DNA from: Ipomoea triloba
Taxonomy: Eukaryota > Streptophyta > Magnoliopsida > Solanales > Convolvulaceae
Assembly (NCBI RefSeq): GCF_003576645.1
Contig: NC_044923.1
Coordinates: forward strand, 17,138,022 to 17,202,021
Direction of reading: 5' to 3'
Length of the DNA: 64,000 bases
Shown here: piece after piece, positions 11,327-23,087 of the stretch
Layout of the letters: each line of letters begins with the position of its first letter
Numbering within the stretch: position 1 is the stretch's first letter
The notes under the pieces: model-generated
Database searches by the model: none
Told to the model about the DNA's origin: nothing
The model's input: the letters and a program-made list of their open reading frames with translations, nothing else
Made by a program: the position numbers and the translations under genes

Positions 11327-11536
11327 TGAGTAGCTCGGCACTCTTGCCCCTTAAGAGGAGGTCGGGAGTTCGATCCCCCCCTTGTATGGAAAAACCAATA
11401 TGGCCAACACTTTGCCCCTTAATTGGGCCGGCCCGGTGCGAGCGGGGATTAGTCTGAGTATGGTACGGGCTTAAAGGTGCCTCCTGTTAGAAGGGCCTGC
11501 TCAGGACACCCCGTGGACATTCCAAAGAAAAAAAAA
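11327..11536 (+). mobile_element. tRNA-derived SINE, family 1
   Basis: A tRNA-like head with a B-box-like GGGAGTTCGATCC is followed by a body containing TATGGAAAAACCAATATGG and GGTGCGAGCGGGGATTAGTC, then an A-rich tail. A second copy with the same order lies at 27152-27354. No clear TSD was found. Confidence 0.65.
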
Positions 11537-12957
11537 TTAAATTATTACTATTATGAATTAATGAAGGAATGCCGTAAGATTTCCTTATTATATATAAATG
11601 TGTGTATATTATGTTATAATATGTATGTCATAAAAATTGGTGTTATAATGATATTAATTAGTGATTTAATTATTATACGTTAATTATGTATTTATGTGAT
11701 ATGATACTAAGTGGGTGAAATGTGTTCATAAGTGAGTTTTATGATTCTTTTTATGAAAAGTATTTCAAAGAATGAAATGTGGCAATGTATAAATTTTAGT
11801 TTTCTTGTAAAAATTGAGATTTAGTTATTCAAGTATGTTTTCTTGAATTGTACAACTATTTGAATGCCTACAAGAATTTGTATATTGGTATACCCTTTTA
11901 TGGGATTAATTCAAAGTCAAGTATGATTTTACTTTACAAAATGTTTATGAAGCCTATGAGTAAGTATTATAAAATGTTTTCAAACCAAATATTTTCAAAT
12001 TTATGGAAGCTATGTGAAATTGTGAAATTGTGAAAATTGTGAATATTTGATTGGAAATGTTGAGGAGTGCCCGTAAGGAACAATCCCCGGGTACTAGGGC
12101 ACTATGGTGTGTCCTGTTGAGGTGGGCCTGTGTACCCTAATTTCAGGAGTAGTCAGTAGAAACCTTATCCTGGCTACTAGGGCTGGTAACTTCTCGTTGA
12201 GACTTGGAATCCTCATTCGGGGGTGTGCACACTTAAGGTTAGAGTCCGGTTTCCATTAGAAATGGGAAATGTGTAGAGTGTTCGGATGTGTGGGAAGCAC
12301 CGTTCACTAGGGCCTAAGACAAAAGGACCCTGTCCCATTTATGTGTGATTGATGTGCTTCCATAGTGTGGTGTGCAAGTGTGGCACAAAAATAAGGTTTA
12401 TAAGAAAATTTTATAAGTGATGATATTGTGAAAAGTTCTATATGATTACTTTACCTTATACTTGCAAAATTGAAATATTTTTAATATGGCATTGCAGCCA
12501 AGTTGAGCAATTGGTAAAATATTTTCCCTTATCAAATAATTGTTATTTAAAAATTATTTTTATAAGGGCAGGCAGTCCCTTACTTAGCAAGTGTTGCTAA
12601 CCCTTGTTTCTTTTATTTTGTATGTTGTAATTTTATTTGAGAAGCAGGAGGTGATTGATGGGGTTTGCTGTGAGAGTGCGGTAAACCAAGACTTTGAGGA
12701 TTATGGGATTAGTTTGAAATTCATGTAATAGTAGATTACTATTTTTTTACTTTTAGAAAGATTTGTGAACTAAGGATTTTATTTTGGTTTTATTTAAGTT
12801 AGCCTTAGCACTTAGGTATTGTAGTTGCCTAAGTGTGGCGGTAATGCCTTCAATAAGATTTTGAAAAGCTTCTGCATTCTAAGTTTTGTTTTAAGAATTA
12901 CTTAATTAATTGGTGAAAATAAAGAAAAAAAATAAGCCGTTTTTGGGGGTGTTACAT
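11537..12957 (+). repeat. probable Ty3/gypsy-type LTR remnant
   Basis: No gene is seen. The block from 12050 to 12400 (CCCGTAAGGAACAATCC, GGGCACTATGGTGTGTCC and similar) and a GGGGGTGTTACA terminus at about 12945-12957 resemble the 3' half of plant chromovirus LTRs. The assignment rests on texture and the terminus only. Confidence 0.35.
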
Positions 12958-13694
12958 ATTTTGTATTCACTTTTTTTAACTTCTGAACTCTCCATATAGA
13001 TTTTTCTTTAGGAAACCTTCCTAAACCTTTTCCGCACTTGTAATCACTATCAATTAGAAGATTTAGAGGAAGAATTCCATTGTAATTGCACATTACATAT
13101 CAATTTCCAGATTATTTCCTTCAATTAAATCACCAAGTTAAGTTCTCTATTTCATATTTTTGCATTTACATTTCTTAAAGTTTTAAATTCAATGTTTATT
13201 ACTTCAATTGCTTCTAGTTTTACATTTCTAAGTATGAGTAGTTAAACATATTTAGGATTTGAATTGAACTTCATTGAAGTATGAATCCCAATATGAATTG
13301 AATTGCATAAATTAGGTTTTGTATTGTCTTAATGTTGAACTTGGTTATGAATTGGGTAAAATTGGATTGACTCATCATAGTTATGGCCACCTTATGCAAG
13401 AGAAATTTGGAATTGGTGTTCCACCTATGAGAATAAGGCTACACCATAGCCATACCTCTCATAGTTCTTACTCACCTTTGAGAAAGGGAGTTTGAAGGAA
13501 ATAGACACACAAAATGTTTGTTGAATTGCCTCACCTAGTCAAGTTTTCATGAGAATGAGACTTAGGATTAGTTGATAGTCTAAGTAATCATGAGAGTGAC
13601 ATTGGCACTTAAAACATTTCCCCAAGTTCATCATCTAGACTTACATAACTTAAACTTTAGACATAAATGTGATTTTATGCAAGGATGTTTGGTT
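12958..13694. other. AT-rich repeat DNA without a gene
   Basis: This is AT-rich sequence with repeated phrases around CATAGTTATGGCCACC and CACCTATGAGAATAAGG. It resembles internal non-coding DNA of a large LTR element and continues after the solo LTR at 14949-15150. No frame is supported. Confidence 0.35.
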
Positions 13695-14948
13695 CAAATT
13701 GATGAGTAAAATGGTGATAGTAAAAAGAGGGTATGAATGTCGTTCTGCTGAGGATTGAGACTATGATACGTACTTGTATGAATTGTAAGATTCTAGGTAC
13801 TAAAGTCTTGGAATTCGCTAGAATCCAAACAACTAGAATTAAGGAATGAAAATAAAATGGATGCAAATTAAATGAGGAATAAAATATATGATAAAAAAAA
13901 TGGGTCCAGATTAGGGGTATTGCTATCTTGATGCACTAACAATCTCAGAATTAGGGGTAAACAATTAACAAAGGGATTATTGGCAATGCACAAAAGAATT
14001 CAAATTCAAGCTACTTTCGCAATCAATAAACAAGAACTAGAGTAGGATTGCCCCACTTTCGTGATGCATCAACCCTAACCTTTGAAACACACTAGCATTA
14101 TAAGCCCCCAAATTACAACTCTCATTGAGATGAAATCCTCTCCAAAACAAGCTAACAATTGCTGGCCGTTAATCAATAACAAGGAGAACTCAATACCCAA
14201 TTGAAACATAAACTTTAGGGAAATAATCCATCCCCTTTATGCAATAATCACAAACCTAGATCACAAACCTAGCATCAAGAATAGCAATACGAACCCTAAT
14301 CCAAACCCAAAGGCGGACTACTCACGCATCATAATGATAAACAAAACAAAGCAATAAAGATTAACCGTGAACATTGCAAGAAATATGAAAAGAGAAGCAA
14401 TAAGGAAGAAGAAAGCTTTACTAACAATGAAGAGCAAATTCAACTCCAATCCGCAATCCAAACTTCAAATCAAATCAATGTATGTAAAACGAAGCTAAAC
14501 TATGTTAGGAAAATCTAAAGAGAAGAGGAGAAATAGGCTAAGACAAAACTAGGGTTCAGAATCCCAAAAAAACTAGAAAAACGCCGCCTAAATATTGTTC
14601 TGCACAGACCCTCTCGGCCTACCTCACGGCTGTGAAGGTGGCCGTGAGGAGGTCGCGAATCTGGCTTCAGTTTAAGTACTTCACGGCTTCCCTCACAACT
14701 GTGTGGTGCCTTCCAACCTTGCTTCTCGTTCCCTTTTGTACTTCGTTGCTCATTTCCTTCCTTAAGCAAATTCCTCTGCTTCCAAAACATTCCAAAATCC
14801 TTCTTTTGCTGCTCGTTGTGGACAAATTAAACCTTAGAACAATATAACACACAAACGAGTCTCAATTTCACTAAGATAAAGACAATATGCACCAAAAACA
14901 ACTAAAATAAGGAGTAAATAATGGTTCATAATCAAAGATATCACAAAT
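13695..14948 (-). mobile_element. solo LTR, family S (copy 1)
   Basis: The element 13700-14943 (1244 bp) starts TGATGAGTAAAA and ends AAAGATATCA, flanked by a perfect TSD CAAAT (13695-13699, 14944-14948). It is homologous along its whole length to 20574-21721 (shared GTCGTT.TGCTGAGGATTG, GGCAATGCACAAAAGAATTC, GATTGCCCCACT). No internal coding region is present, so it is a solo LTR. Strand is assigned by analogy (TGATATC as the 5' end) and is uncertain. Confidence 0.8.
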
Positions 14949-15165
14949 CTCTATTTCATCTATTGTCTTTTAATTCACTTACTTGTTCTCATTATTGATT
15001 ACTTGAACATGAAATACTCAAATATCTTTAGGTTAGCTTTCAAACACTATATGAACATATGCTTAACCCCTCGTTACTTAAATTCCAATTAAGTCATTCC
15101 TTGAGGACGATACTCTTATTTTTCATCACCACTAAAACCAACTTTCAATTAGAAATAGCATCTTC
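14949..15165. other. non-coding repeat DNA
   Basis: It contains TTCCTTGAGGACGATACTCTTA, a phrase typical of the border of large plant LTR elements. It is the continuation of the sequence into which solo LTR copy 1 inserted. Confidence 0.35.
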
Positions 15166-16288
15166 AACTTGAGACTGAACAACTAATTTTGTTTTAGATG
15201 CAGCTATATTAGCAAGACGCTTTCGTCCAATTGCTTTATTATATTTCTTTTCAATAACACTACTCATCCTTCTATTACGTAACACTTCCAACCGCCTGCT
15301 TGATGGATCCTTTATAACACCGCTTGATGATCCTATGCCACATTATTCATCTTCAAAAAATATAGGACCACACTCAGCTTCAACTCTTCTCTTGGCATCT
15401 GCAACTGCTTCCTCACATATTTTTCATCCTTCATTGTTTTCTTGGCAACAAACAACCAACCTTTGAAATTTCCTAGTAATTTCTAAGGTCCAAACAGAAA
15501 GTGTAACATTAACACCCTGAGATGTTGACGCAATATCAAAAATCTCATCTTCAACAACTCTTTTTGTCCATCTCTTCATAATATATTTCTCAGGGACTTA
15601 CGACACACAATGCACATTTAAAATGCGTAAACAGTGACAACATAGAATCCCCGTTTCAGTGAACAACTTGCAACTACAACCAATATCCGACTCTCTAATG
15701 TTAAAAATCACTTCATGCCTAATAATATCAATCTTAGGCCTCTAAACATGATACTTAAACACACTACCTTCAAATAGCACACACTCTTGATAGAATGTTG
15801 CCCCCTTCAAAAATTGTTCTTAAAACACGTAATATATCTCAATCGTATAAATATCCCTAGCATGTGAAAGAATCTTAATGTGATCCATAGCCATTGTAGG
15901 TACGCTTTGTGAACACCGAACATCTTCTCCATTCTCTCTACTTCTCACTTCGAAACAACACCAACAAACGAGCTATAGAAATCACATAATCTAGCAGTCT
16001 TAGATAACCTTCTAGAAATAGAGTGATTTGCAGTTTCACTCTTTTGTGAAGATAAAATCCCACCGAAAGAATAATTTTTGTTAAATGCAGGGCACCATTT
16101 TTCTCTACATTGATAATGTTTTTCAATCCAAGAATTATTATGACATTTGTATGTTGTAACCATCCTAAAATAACATAACATATATATTAATATTAACTAA
16201 ACTTATTCAAATACAATAATGTATATACAGAAACTCACTGAGAAATACACAAAAACTTTTAATAGAATACACATAATTATAAGTCTAC

Positions 16289-16379
16289 AAAATATCTAGG
16301 GCTGGGCAAAACGATTTGGGTTACCCGAACCGAAAAACCGAACTATTTTTTTATTAAATATAAATAAATAAGTAAATAA

Positions 16380-16431
<52 letters not shown>

Positions 16432-16836
16432 AAACTGGAATGAATTTGGAATTTTCTAATAATTGGAATGAATTTGGCAATTCATTCCAATTCTGGAATT
16501 TTAATTCTAGTTTTATTTTTTTATTTTAATTTGTTTGAATTGTTAATTTGTTATGTTGGTATTTAATGTTTAGATATTAGACTTTGGATTTGGGTTATGT
16601 GATGTTTCTTGCATAGTTATTACGACGCCCCGTTAAGTCGCGGCGCCCCCCGACCCCCTTGTCCCCTAGGAAATGTTGAAATTCATGGGTCGTAAATCGA
16701 ACCGAACATCGAACCGAAACCAAATCGAACTCTAATGTTAAATCGAATGGTTTAATTTTTTTTTTAAATCGAAAAAAAAAAAACCGAAACCGAAAAAAAT
16801 TGAACCGAATACCGAAACGCCCACCCTAGAAATATC
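16289..16836. mobile_element. hAT-type MITE in the MULE gene
   Basis: The element 16297-16828 (532 bp) has inverted ends TAGGGCTGGGC and TAGGGTGGGC, and near-perfect 8 bp TSDs AAAATATC and GAAATATC (16289-16296, 16829-16836). The interior has CGAACCGAA-type repeats, a (TA)n tract (about 16385-16430) and a short GC-rich block. There is no coding capacity. Its right part is repeated in the artificial duplication to about 18133. Confidence 0.8.
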
Positions 16837-19124
16837 AATTGTCTCTACAAAGGTATGAAATTCTAAATTTTATAATGTACAGAATTATATCATAGAATAC
16901 ACATAATCTCTCACTAGAATACACAGAATCTTAAGCCTAAAGTATTATAACTCTATATACTAAGGTATGGAATTGAAAATTTTATAATGCACAGAATTAT
17001 AAAACAGAATACACATAAACACTCTATATAATACACAAAATTGTAAGTCTACAAAAATAAAATCATTTCTGTTTACTCATGCATGGAATTCAAAATGATA
17101 ATTCACAGAATTGTATAACAGAATACACATAATCACTCAACCTAATACACATAAGTCTAAGCATAGATCAGAATGCATACCTTGTTGTCTAATAAAGTTC
17201 AAACTCTGCCTCTGTATCAATATATTTCAGCGAACAATTGAATGTCTAAAAAAATGTTTTTGATTTTTTAATCCGATGTGCTTCTTTGAATTCTCACCAA
17301 TATGCCATATACATGGGCGATGTCATGAGCTTGGAAAAACTTAAGAAATCGCAGCAGCCATAGCAAAGCATTGATCAGTCATTATACTTTGTGGACTTTT
17401 GTCATCCATAGATCTTAAAAATGACCTAAATAACCATACAAACTACTCAATCATCTCGTTCAGCAAAAATCCACATCCAAACATGACGTTCATACAATGG
17501 TGATTCATACCAACAAATGGATCACAAATTATATTATATTTTTTAGTACGATATGTTGTATCATGAACTAATAATCTCCAAACAATTCATAGTCCTGCTT
17601 CATTGTTTCATCCCTCCAAAAAACTGCACAACCTTGACTCATCATCTACTTCAAAATCAAAGAAAAAGTCATTTTCGCTTGACTGCCTTCGTCTAAATAT
17701 TTCAATCAATGTGTTTGAGTCAGTTTCATCCAATTTGTTCAATACATTAGTACATAAAGAGTTATATGCATCCCTACTTGTAAAACCAACAAGTGGTGAC
17801 TTCCCCCCCCCCCCCCCCCCCCNTTTTATTTTAATTTGTTTGAATTGTTAATTTGTTATGTTGGTATTTAATGTTTAGATATTAGACTTTGGATTTGGGT
17901 TATGTGATGTTTCTTGCATAGTTATTACGACGCCCCGTTAAGTCGCGGCGCCCCCCGACCCCCTTGTCCCCTAGGAAATGTTGAAATTCATGGGTCGTAA
18001 ATCGAACCGAACATCGAACCGAAACCAAATCGAACTCTAATGTTAAATCGAATGGTTTAATTTTTTTTTTAAATCGAAAAAAAAAAAACCGAAACCGAAA
18101 AAAATTGAACCGAATACCGAAACGCCCACCCTAGAAATATCAATTGTCTCTACAAAGGTATGAAATTCTAAATTTTATAATGTACAGAATTATATCATAG
18201 AATACACATAATCTCTCACTAGAATACACAGAATCTTAAGCCTAAAGTATTATAACTCTATATACTAAGGTATGGAATTGAAAATTTTATAATGCACAGA
18301 ATTATAAAACAGAATACACATAAACACTCTATATAATACACAAAATTGTAAGTCTACAAAAATAAAATCATTTCTGTTTACTCATGCATGGAATTCAAAA
18401 TGATAATTCACAGAATTGTATAACAGAATACACATAATCACTCAACCTAATACACATAAGTCTAAGCATAGATCAGAATGCATACCTTGTTGTCTAATAA
18501 AGTTCAAACTCTGCCTCTGTATCAATATATTTCAGCGAACAATTGAATGTCTAAAAAAATGTTTTTGATTTTTTAATCCGATGTGCTTCTTTGAATTCTC
18601 ACCAATATGCCATATACATGGGCGATGTCATGAGCTTGGAAAAACTTAAGAAATCGCAGCAGCCATAGCAAAGCATTGATCAGTCATTATACTTTGTGGA
18701 CTTTTGTCATCCATAGATCTTAAAAATGACCTAAATAACCATACAAACTACTCAATCATCTCGTTCAGCAAAAATCCACATCCAAACATGACGTTCATAC
18801 AATGGTGATTCATACCAACAAATGGATCACAAATTATATTATATTTTTTAGTACGATATGTTGTATCATGAACTAATAATCTCCAAACAATTCATAGTCC
18901 TGCTTCATTGTTTCATCCCTCCAAAAAACTGCACAACCTTGACTCATCATCTACTTCAAAATCAAAGAAAAAGTCATTTTCGCTTGACTGCCTTCGTCTA
19001 AATATTTCAATCAATGTGTTTGAGTCAGTTTCATCCAATTTGTTCAATACATTAGTACATAAAGAGTTATATGCATCCCTACTTGTAAAACCAACAAGTG
19101 GTGACTTCCCCCCCCCCCCCCCCC
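16519..19124. repeat. 1305 bp duplication around single N, probable assembly artefact
   Basis: Sequence 16519-17822 recurs as 17824-19124 at a constant offset of 1305 with no difference noticed by eye. The first copy stops in a run of 20 C followed by N at 17823; the second has 17 C and then continues into the transposase N-terminus. Copy 1 is cut in mid-gene exactly at the homopolymer, as expected from reads failing at poly-C and overlapping contigs being laid end to end. Confidence 0.8.
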
Positions 19125-19597
19125 GATTGTGTTTTAAGAAACCTTATACAATTCGCCACAGAAACACCGCTCTTCTTCAAATCCTTTAGATAGGAAATAT
19201 TATTTCTAAACACTGTTCTATGTGATCTTAGAAGATAACTCTTGCTCGGTGGAACCAAATCATGATTATGAAGCTTCTCGTACTTTGTCACAATCCACAT
19301 CTCATTCCCATCTAAATCAAATTGAACAAATGCACCACAACATGTCTGAACATCAACTTTTGAATAACATCCCTTTCCTAAATTCCCTTTAAATCTAAAC
19401 TTCGAACAATGAAACTTCTCCATCTTCACTGTTTTTGTAACAGCACTAAAACCTGACCTAAAAGCATAATCATTATAAATCTCATATGCTACATAAATAG
19501 AACTCACTGACAACCCTAACAAATCATGATCAGCTGCAAAAACACAAAGTTTAAGTACCACTAACATGAATGCACAAAATGTTTGTACAGAATACAC

Positions 19598-20509
19598 ATG
19601 ATGTCAAAATAAAATACACAGAAAATTGTCACACCATACACATAAGTAATCTTAGAGTTTACATTACTCCCATGGTTATCACACATAATCCATAACCATA
19701 ATATACATAATTCTTAACCATAATGTACAGAAAATGAAAATTACAAATACACAAACACATAACAACCTACGCATAACTCATCTTACACGACTCAAGTGAT
19801 TAACATACAGAATTGATATGAATGTACATAATTCGTGGTCAAAATACACAGAATGACAACACAAAATGCACATAATATCGACACAAATACAAAGAACCCA
19901 TCCTCCTCACATTTGAATCATCTAATTCTTTCAAGTACAATCCTAGAATTATTCTCAAATAATTCAATCAATGAATATCACATACAAATTCATTTATTTG
20001 CATCAACAACAACAAATAAAAAATCAAATATAAAAAAACCTAGATTAGAATCATCTGAATTTACCAATCCCAGCGGAGCATTGTCGTCCCTCTGTCACTA
20101 CTAAGTCCTGTTGCGCAATCACCTCGCCCATATTGCAATGCCTGAGAATCCAATAGCTACGAACTAGAGGGCAAAATTGCGAAGACGAAAACCACCAATC
20201 TGAATAATGCGAACTAAAACCACCAATCTGAACAACGCAATTTTTTTTATTTTTTATATTTAGAAGTTAACGGCTGAAACGGGAAATGTGATTTTCAAAA
20301 ATAAAATAAAATCGTTACTTAAAAATGACCAAAACAACGTCATTTTGGTATCGGATACACAATGTATTGTGTACCCTGGTCCACGGTATAAATTGCCATG
20401 ATTGAATAACACACTAACAACTTCTAAAAAAAATTCAAACCAATCATTATTGTGTGGGCCATACTATCAGATAATGTATATTCAGTATAAAAATAATGTA
20501 CTTTTAATA
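19598..20509. other. AT-rich flank of the MULE, MITE-like end
   Basis: No gene is seen. 19600-19880 has many words such as ATACACAGAAT and GTACATAAT, also seen inside the transposase gene at 16860-17160. 20330-20400 holds AACGTCATTTTGG, TACACAATGTATTGTG and GGTCCACGGTATAAATTGCC, an inverted-repeat-like end that resembles those at 22838-22890 and 52180-52510. Confidence 0.45.
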
Positions 20510-20568
20510 TATTAAAAAGGGAAAAGGGTCGAATTGGCCCTCAAATATTTCATTAGAAGTCAATTAAG

Positions 20569-21726
20569 CACCTTGATGAGCACAAATGATGAGTGTAAAA
20601 GGGTGTAATGTCGTTTCGCTGAGGATTGGTGTTATGGCACGTAACTGTGTGAATTACCAGGCACTAGAGTATATGAATTTATAGAATCCAAGTAACAAAG
20701 ACTGAATGATGTGGAATAAAAGTAAACAATTGATTAAGATAAAAACTATATGATAAAGGTATGGGCCAGATTAGAGAATTGTAATCTTGATGTTCTAAAC
20801 AACTCAGAATTAGGGAAAGAATAATTAACCAAGGGATATATGGGCAATGCACAAAAGAATTCAACTCAGCTACTTTCGTAATCAATGAGAGAATTAGGCT
20901 AAGATTGCCCCACTGTCGTGATGCATCAATCATAAGCTTAAGCACCTAAGCATTGTAAGCCCCCAAAATTACCTCTACTTTCACAGCAAGAAAATTAGGT
21001 TGAAATTGGTAAGGCTCGAGGTCTTCATCCAACTGTCGTTGTAATGAATCCTCTCCTAGACTAGCAATTAATTCTGGCCACAAACCAATAACTAGTGCAA
21101 AGCAATCCCCAAATCAACATAAACCCTAGGTACAAGATTCAATCCCTTTATGCAATTAATCATAAATTGAACATCAAGATTAACAATGGATCCCTAATCC
21201 AAACCATAAACGAACTACTCCCGCATGATGGGAGTAAACAAAACAAAGCAATAATTAATAACCATTAACATTGCAAGAAAGTAATAAAGGAATAAGAGAA
21301 CTTAACTGATAAAGAACAAATCCAATCTTCAATTCTTGATTCTAATCTTGAAATTAAATAATCTAATGTGAAACTAATCTAAACTATGCTAGGGAAATAT
21401 AAACTAAAAACTAGGGTTCAGAACTCTGTAAGGGAACCTCCTCAATTGTAGAGAATAGGTAAAATATATAAGAGGTAGATGGGCCTTGGCCCATTAGGCA
21501 TCTTCCAATTCTTTTCCAACTTGTATTCTTCCTTGTAATTTCCTTTTCTTCCAGAACTTGTCCAAAATGTTCCAATATTCTTCCTTTGGTGTTCCTTGTA
21601 GATAATTCAGCACTTGGACAATATAACACACAAACAATTCCCAATTTCATTAGGATACATAAAATAACCTTCAAAACAACTAGAATAAGGGGTGAATAAT
21701 TATACAAAATAGCAGATATCACACCT
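20569..21726 (-). mobile_element. solo LTR, family S (copy 2), in Pack-MULE arm
   Basis: The element 20574-21721 (1148 bp), TGATGAGCACAA to GCAGATATCA, has a perfect TSD CACCT (20569-20573, 21722-21726). Removing it joins the Pack-MULE left arm into a sequence that matches the right arm inverted. It has the same family and orientation as 13700-14943. Confidence 0.85.
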
Positions 21727-21939
21727 AAACTTTCAAAAGTTGCAATTACATACATGAACTCTTAATTTTTGTGCATTGAGACCTAATTACCGGAAAACCA
21801 CCTGTAACTCCCGGTTAAATCCTCCATGGATGCTGACTGGACACCATTGTTAACAATCTGTCTTGCCACTCAACCATAAAAAAAAACAAAAATAAAATAA
21901 ATAAGTAAACGAAAACACGACGTCGATTCCCAATGCGAA

Positions 21940-22523
21940 GTCTTACATATTCCACTGCACCTCCGCTTTCACTATTTTCCTCTTCATTTGGGAGAAGATG
22001 GGTAAGCCTTTCGCCATTAACGCCGACATCCTCAGAGATCTTCCCTCAAAGCTCAATACGATTTCTTGAAATTCAATTCTGGCAGGATTTACAATACATG
22101 CAGAGCATTGGAAGGTCCTTTTCTTAAACTCCTTTGCAGAGAAGAAATTAGTGGGAAGAAGAAACAATAGGCCCTTGGACCTTTCAATCTTATCCACGTC
22201 ATTAATGGTGCTTCCAAAAGCACCCACCATTCCACCAACAACGCCACAAATTTCTAGCTTGGCTAGACAACCAAACAAAAAACTCTGTCATATTCGTTTC
22301 ATTCGAAACCACCACCTCTTTCTCCGACGAACAAATCCGAGAAATCGCCACCGGTTCGGACAGGAGCGAGCTGACGTTTGTTTGGGTTCTGAGGGACGCA
22401 AATAAAGCAGATATTTTCTCCAAACAACATATGAAAATAGAGATGCCAAGAGGGTTCAAGAGAGTACGAAAAAAGGGGATTGATAGTGAGAGATTGAGCC
22501 CTGCTGGAACTAGAGGTCTTTGG
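21940..22523 (+). pseudogene. captured zeatin O-glucosyltransferase-like UGT fragment
   Basis: Family-1 glycosyltransferase, zeatin O-glucosyltransferase type, middle part only. First comes AFTIFLFIWEKMGKPF, then (22054-22167) QYDFLKFNSGRIYNTCRALE up to GKKKQ, where TAG stands where Trp is expected. In another frame (22240-22523) come FLAWLDNQTKNSVIFVSF, SFSDEQIREIATG, LTFVWVLRDANKADIFSK and MPRGFKRV. Intact relatives use UDP-sugar to glucosylate cytokinin-type hydroxyls. The N-terminal acceptor region and the PSPG sugar-donor box are not present. With one frame change and a stop it is not a working enzyme. It sits between MULE arms, so it is a captured copy. Confidence 0.8.
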
Positions 22524-22763
22524 TATGGCTTCTTTTTTTTTTTTTTGTTGGGTTGAGTGGCAAGCTAAATTGTTAAAGATGGTGCCCAGTCAGCGTCCAC
22601 CGAGGATTTTACCGAGAGTTGCAGGTGGTTTCCCGGTAACTGGGTTTCTATGCACTAAAATTAAGAGTTCATGTGTGTAATTTCAACTTTTGAAAATTCA
22701 AAAACTTAATTGACTTCTCGCGGAAAGTTTGAGGGCCTATTTGATCATTTTTCCTATTAAAAA

Positions 22764-23040
22764 TGTACATTGTATTTAAAAGATGTACATTATTTGTGTA
22801 CTGAATGTACTTAATATATTGAAAATGTACTTTTTATTATGGTCCACGGTCCACACAAAACTACATGGACGATGGTCCAATAATTTACCATTTCCAACGG
22901 TTTGGGTTGCTCTAAATAATATTTTGATCTCAAGAACTTAGCTTTGTTAGTTTAATTTTGGGCTTAGGTTTCCTATTTTCGTCCTTAGAGCCCAGTGATA
23001 TAGTTTGGACTTCGTCAGTTTTGAGCTTTGAAAGACCTCA
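22764..23040. other. MITE-like flank and LSM12 upstream region
   Basis: 22764-22890 has repeated AATGTACAT and GGTCCACGGTCCACAC words that pair with 20455-20518 on the other side of the Pack-MULE, suggesting it landed in an older MITE. 22900-23040 is the likely promoter and 5' leader of LSM12; no clear TATA box was chosen. Confidence 0.4.
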
Positions 23041-23046
23041 TAAGCA

Positions 23047-23072
23047 AGAGAAGAGAGAGAGAGAGAGAGAGA
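23047..23072 (+). repeat. (GA)n in LSM12 5' UTR
   Basis: A GA microsatellite ends about 16 bp before the LSM12 start codon; GA/CT tracts are common in plant 5' leaders. Confidence 0.7.
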
Positions 23073-23087
23073 AGAGGGGTGGCGTCC

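Larger units (their letters stand above)
15166..19597 (-). pseudogene. FAR1/FRS-like MULE transposase, decayed
   Basis: Read on the minus strand, an N-terminal FAR1 zinc-binding region lies at 19597-19130 (YNDYAFRSGFS, KFHCSKFRFKG, then C...CGAFVQFDLD, KYEKLHNHDLVP). The transposase core lies at about 19100-18600 (SRDAYNSLCTNVLNKLDE, DTTYRTKKYNIICDPFVG, FVWLFRSFLRSM, then IMTDQCFAMAAAI). A C-terminal SWIM finger lies at about 15700-15600 (CSCKLFTETGILCCH, i.e. CxC...CxH), with EKYIMKRWTK after it. This is the layout of FAR1-type MULE transposases and their domesticated relatives. It is broken by a homopolymer at 19108-19124 that shifts frame, by stops, by AT-rich insertions rich in ACACAGAAT-like words, by a hAT MITE, and by a 1305 bp assembly duplication. 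Confidence 0.8.
20510..22763 (+). mobile_element. Pack-MULE carrying a glucosyltransferase fragment
   Basis: The element 20519-22754 has a perfect 9 bp TSD TATTAAAAA (20510-20518, 22755-22763), the duplication size of Mutator-like elements. Its long terminal inverted repeats of about 200 bp read GGAAAAGGGTC...TTGGCCCTC on the left and the matching sequence inverted at about 22540-22754. The left arm is interrupted by a solo LTR, leaving about 1.08 kb of original element. Between the arms (about 21940-22523) is a UGT gene fragment and no transposase. Confidence 0.88.

Noticed and set aside
15938..16181. Small genes at 15938-16181 on the minus strand
   Set aside because: These are pieces of the decayed FAR1-type transposase or its insertions.
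17603..19189. + strand frames over the MULE region as a repeated host gene
   Set aside because: The transposase is on the minus strand; the + frames are its shadows and the repetition is an assembly duplication.
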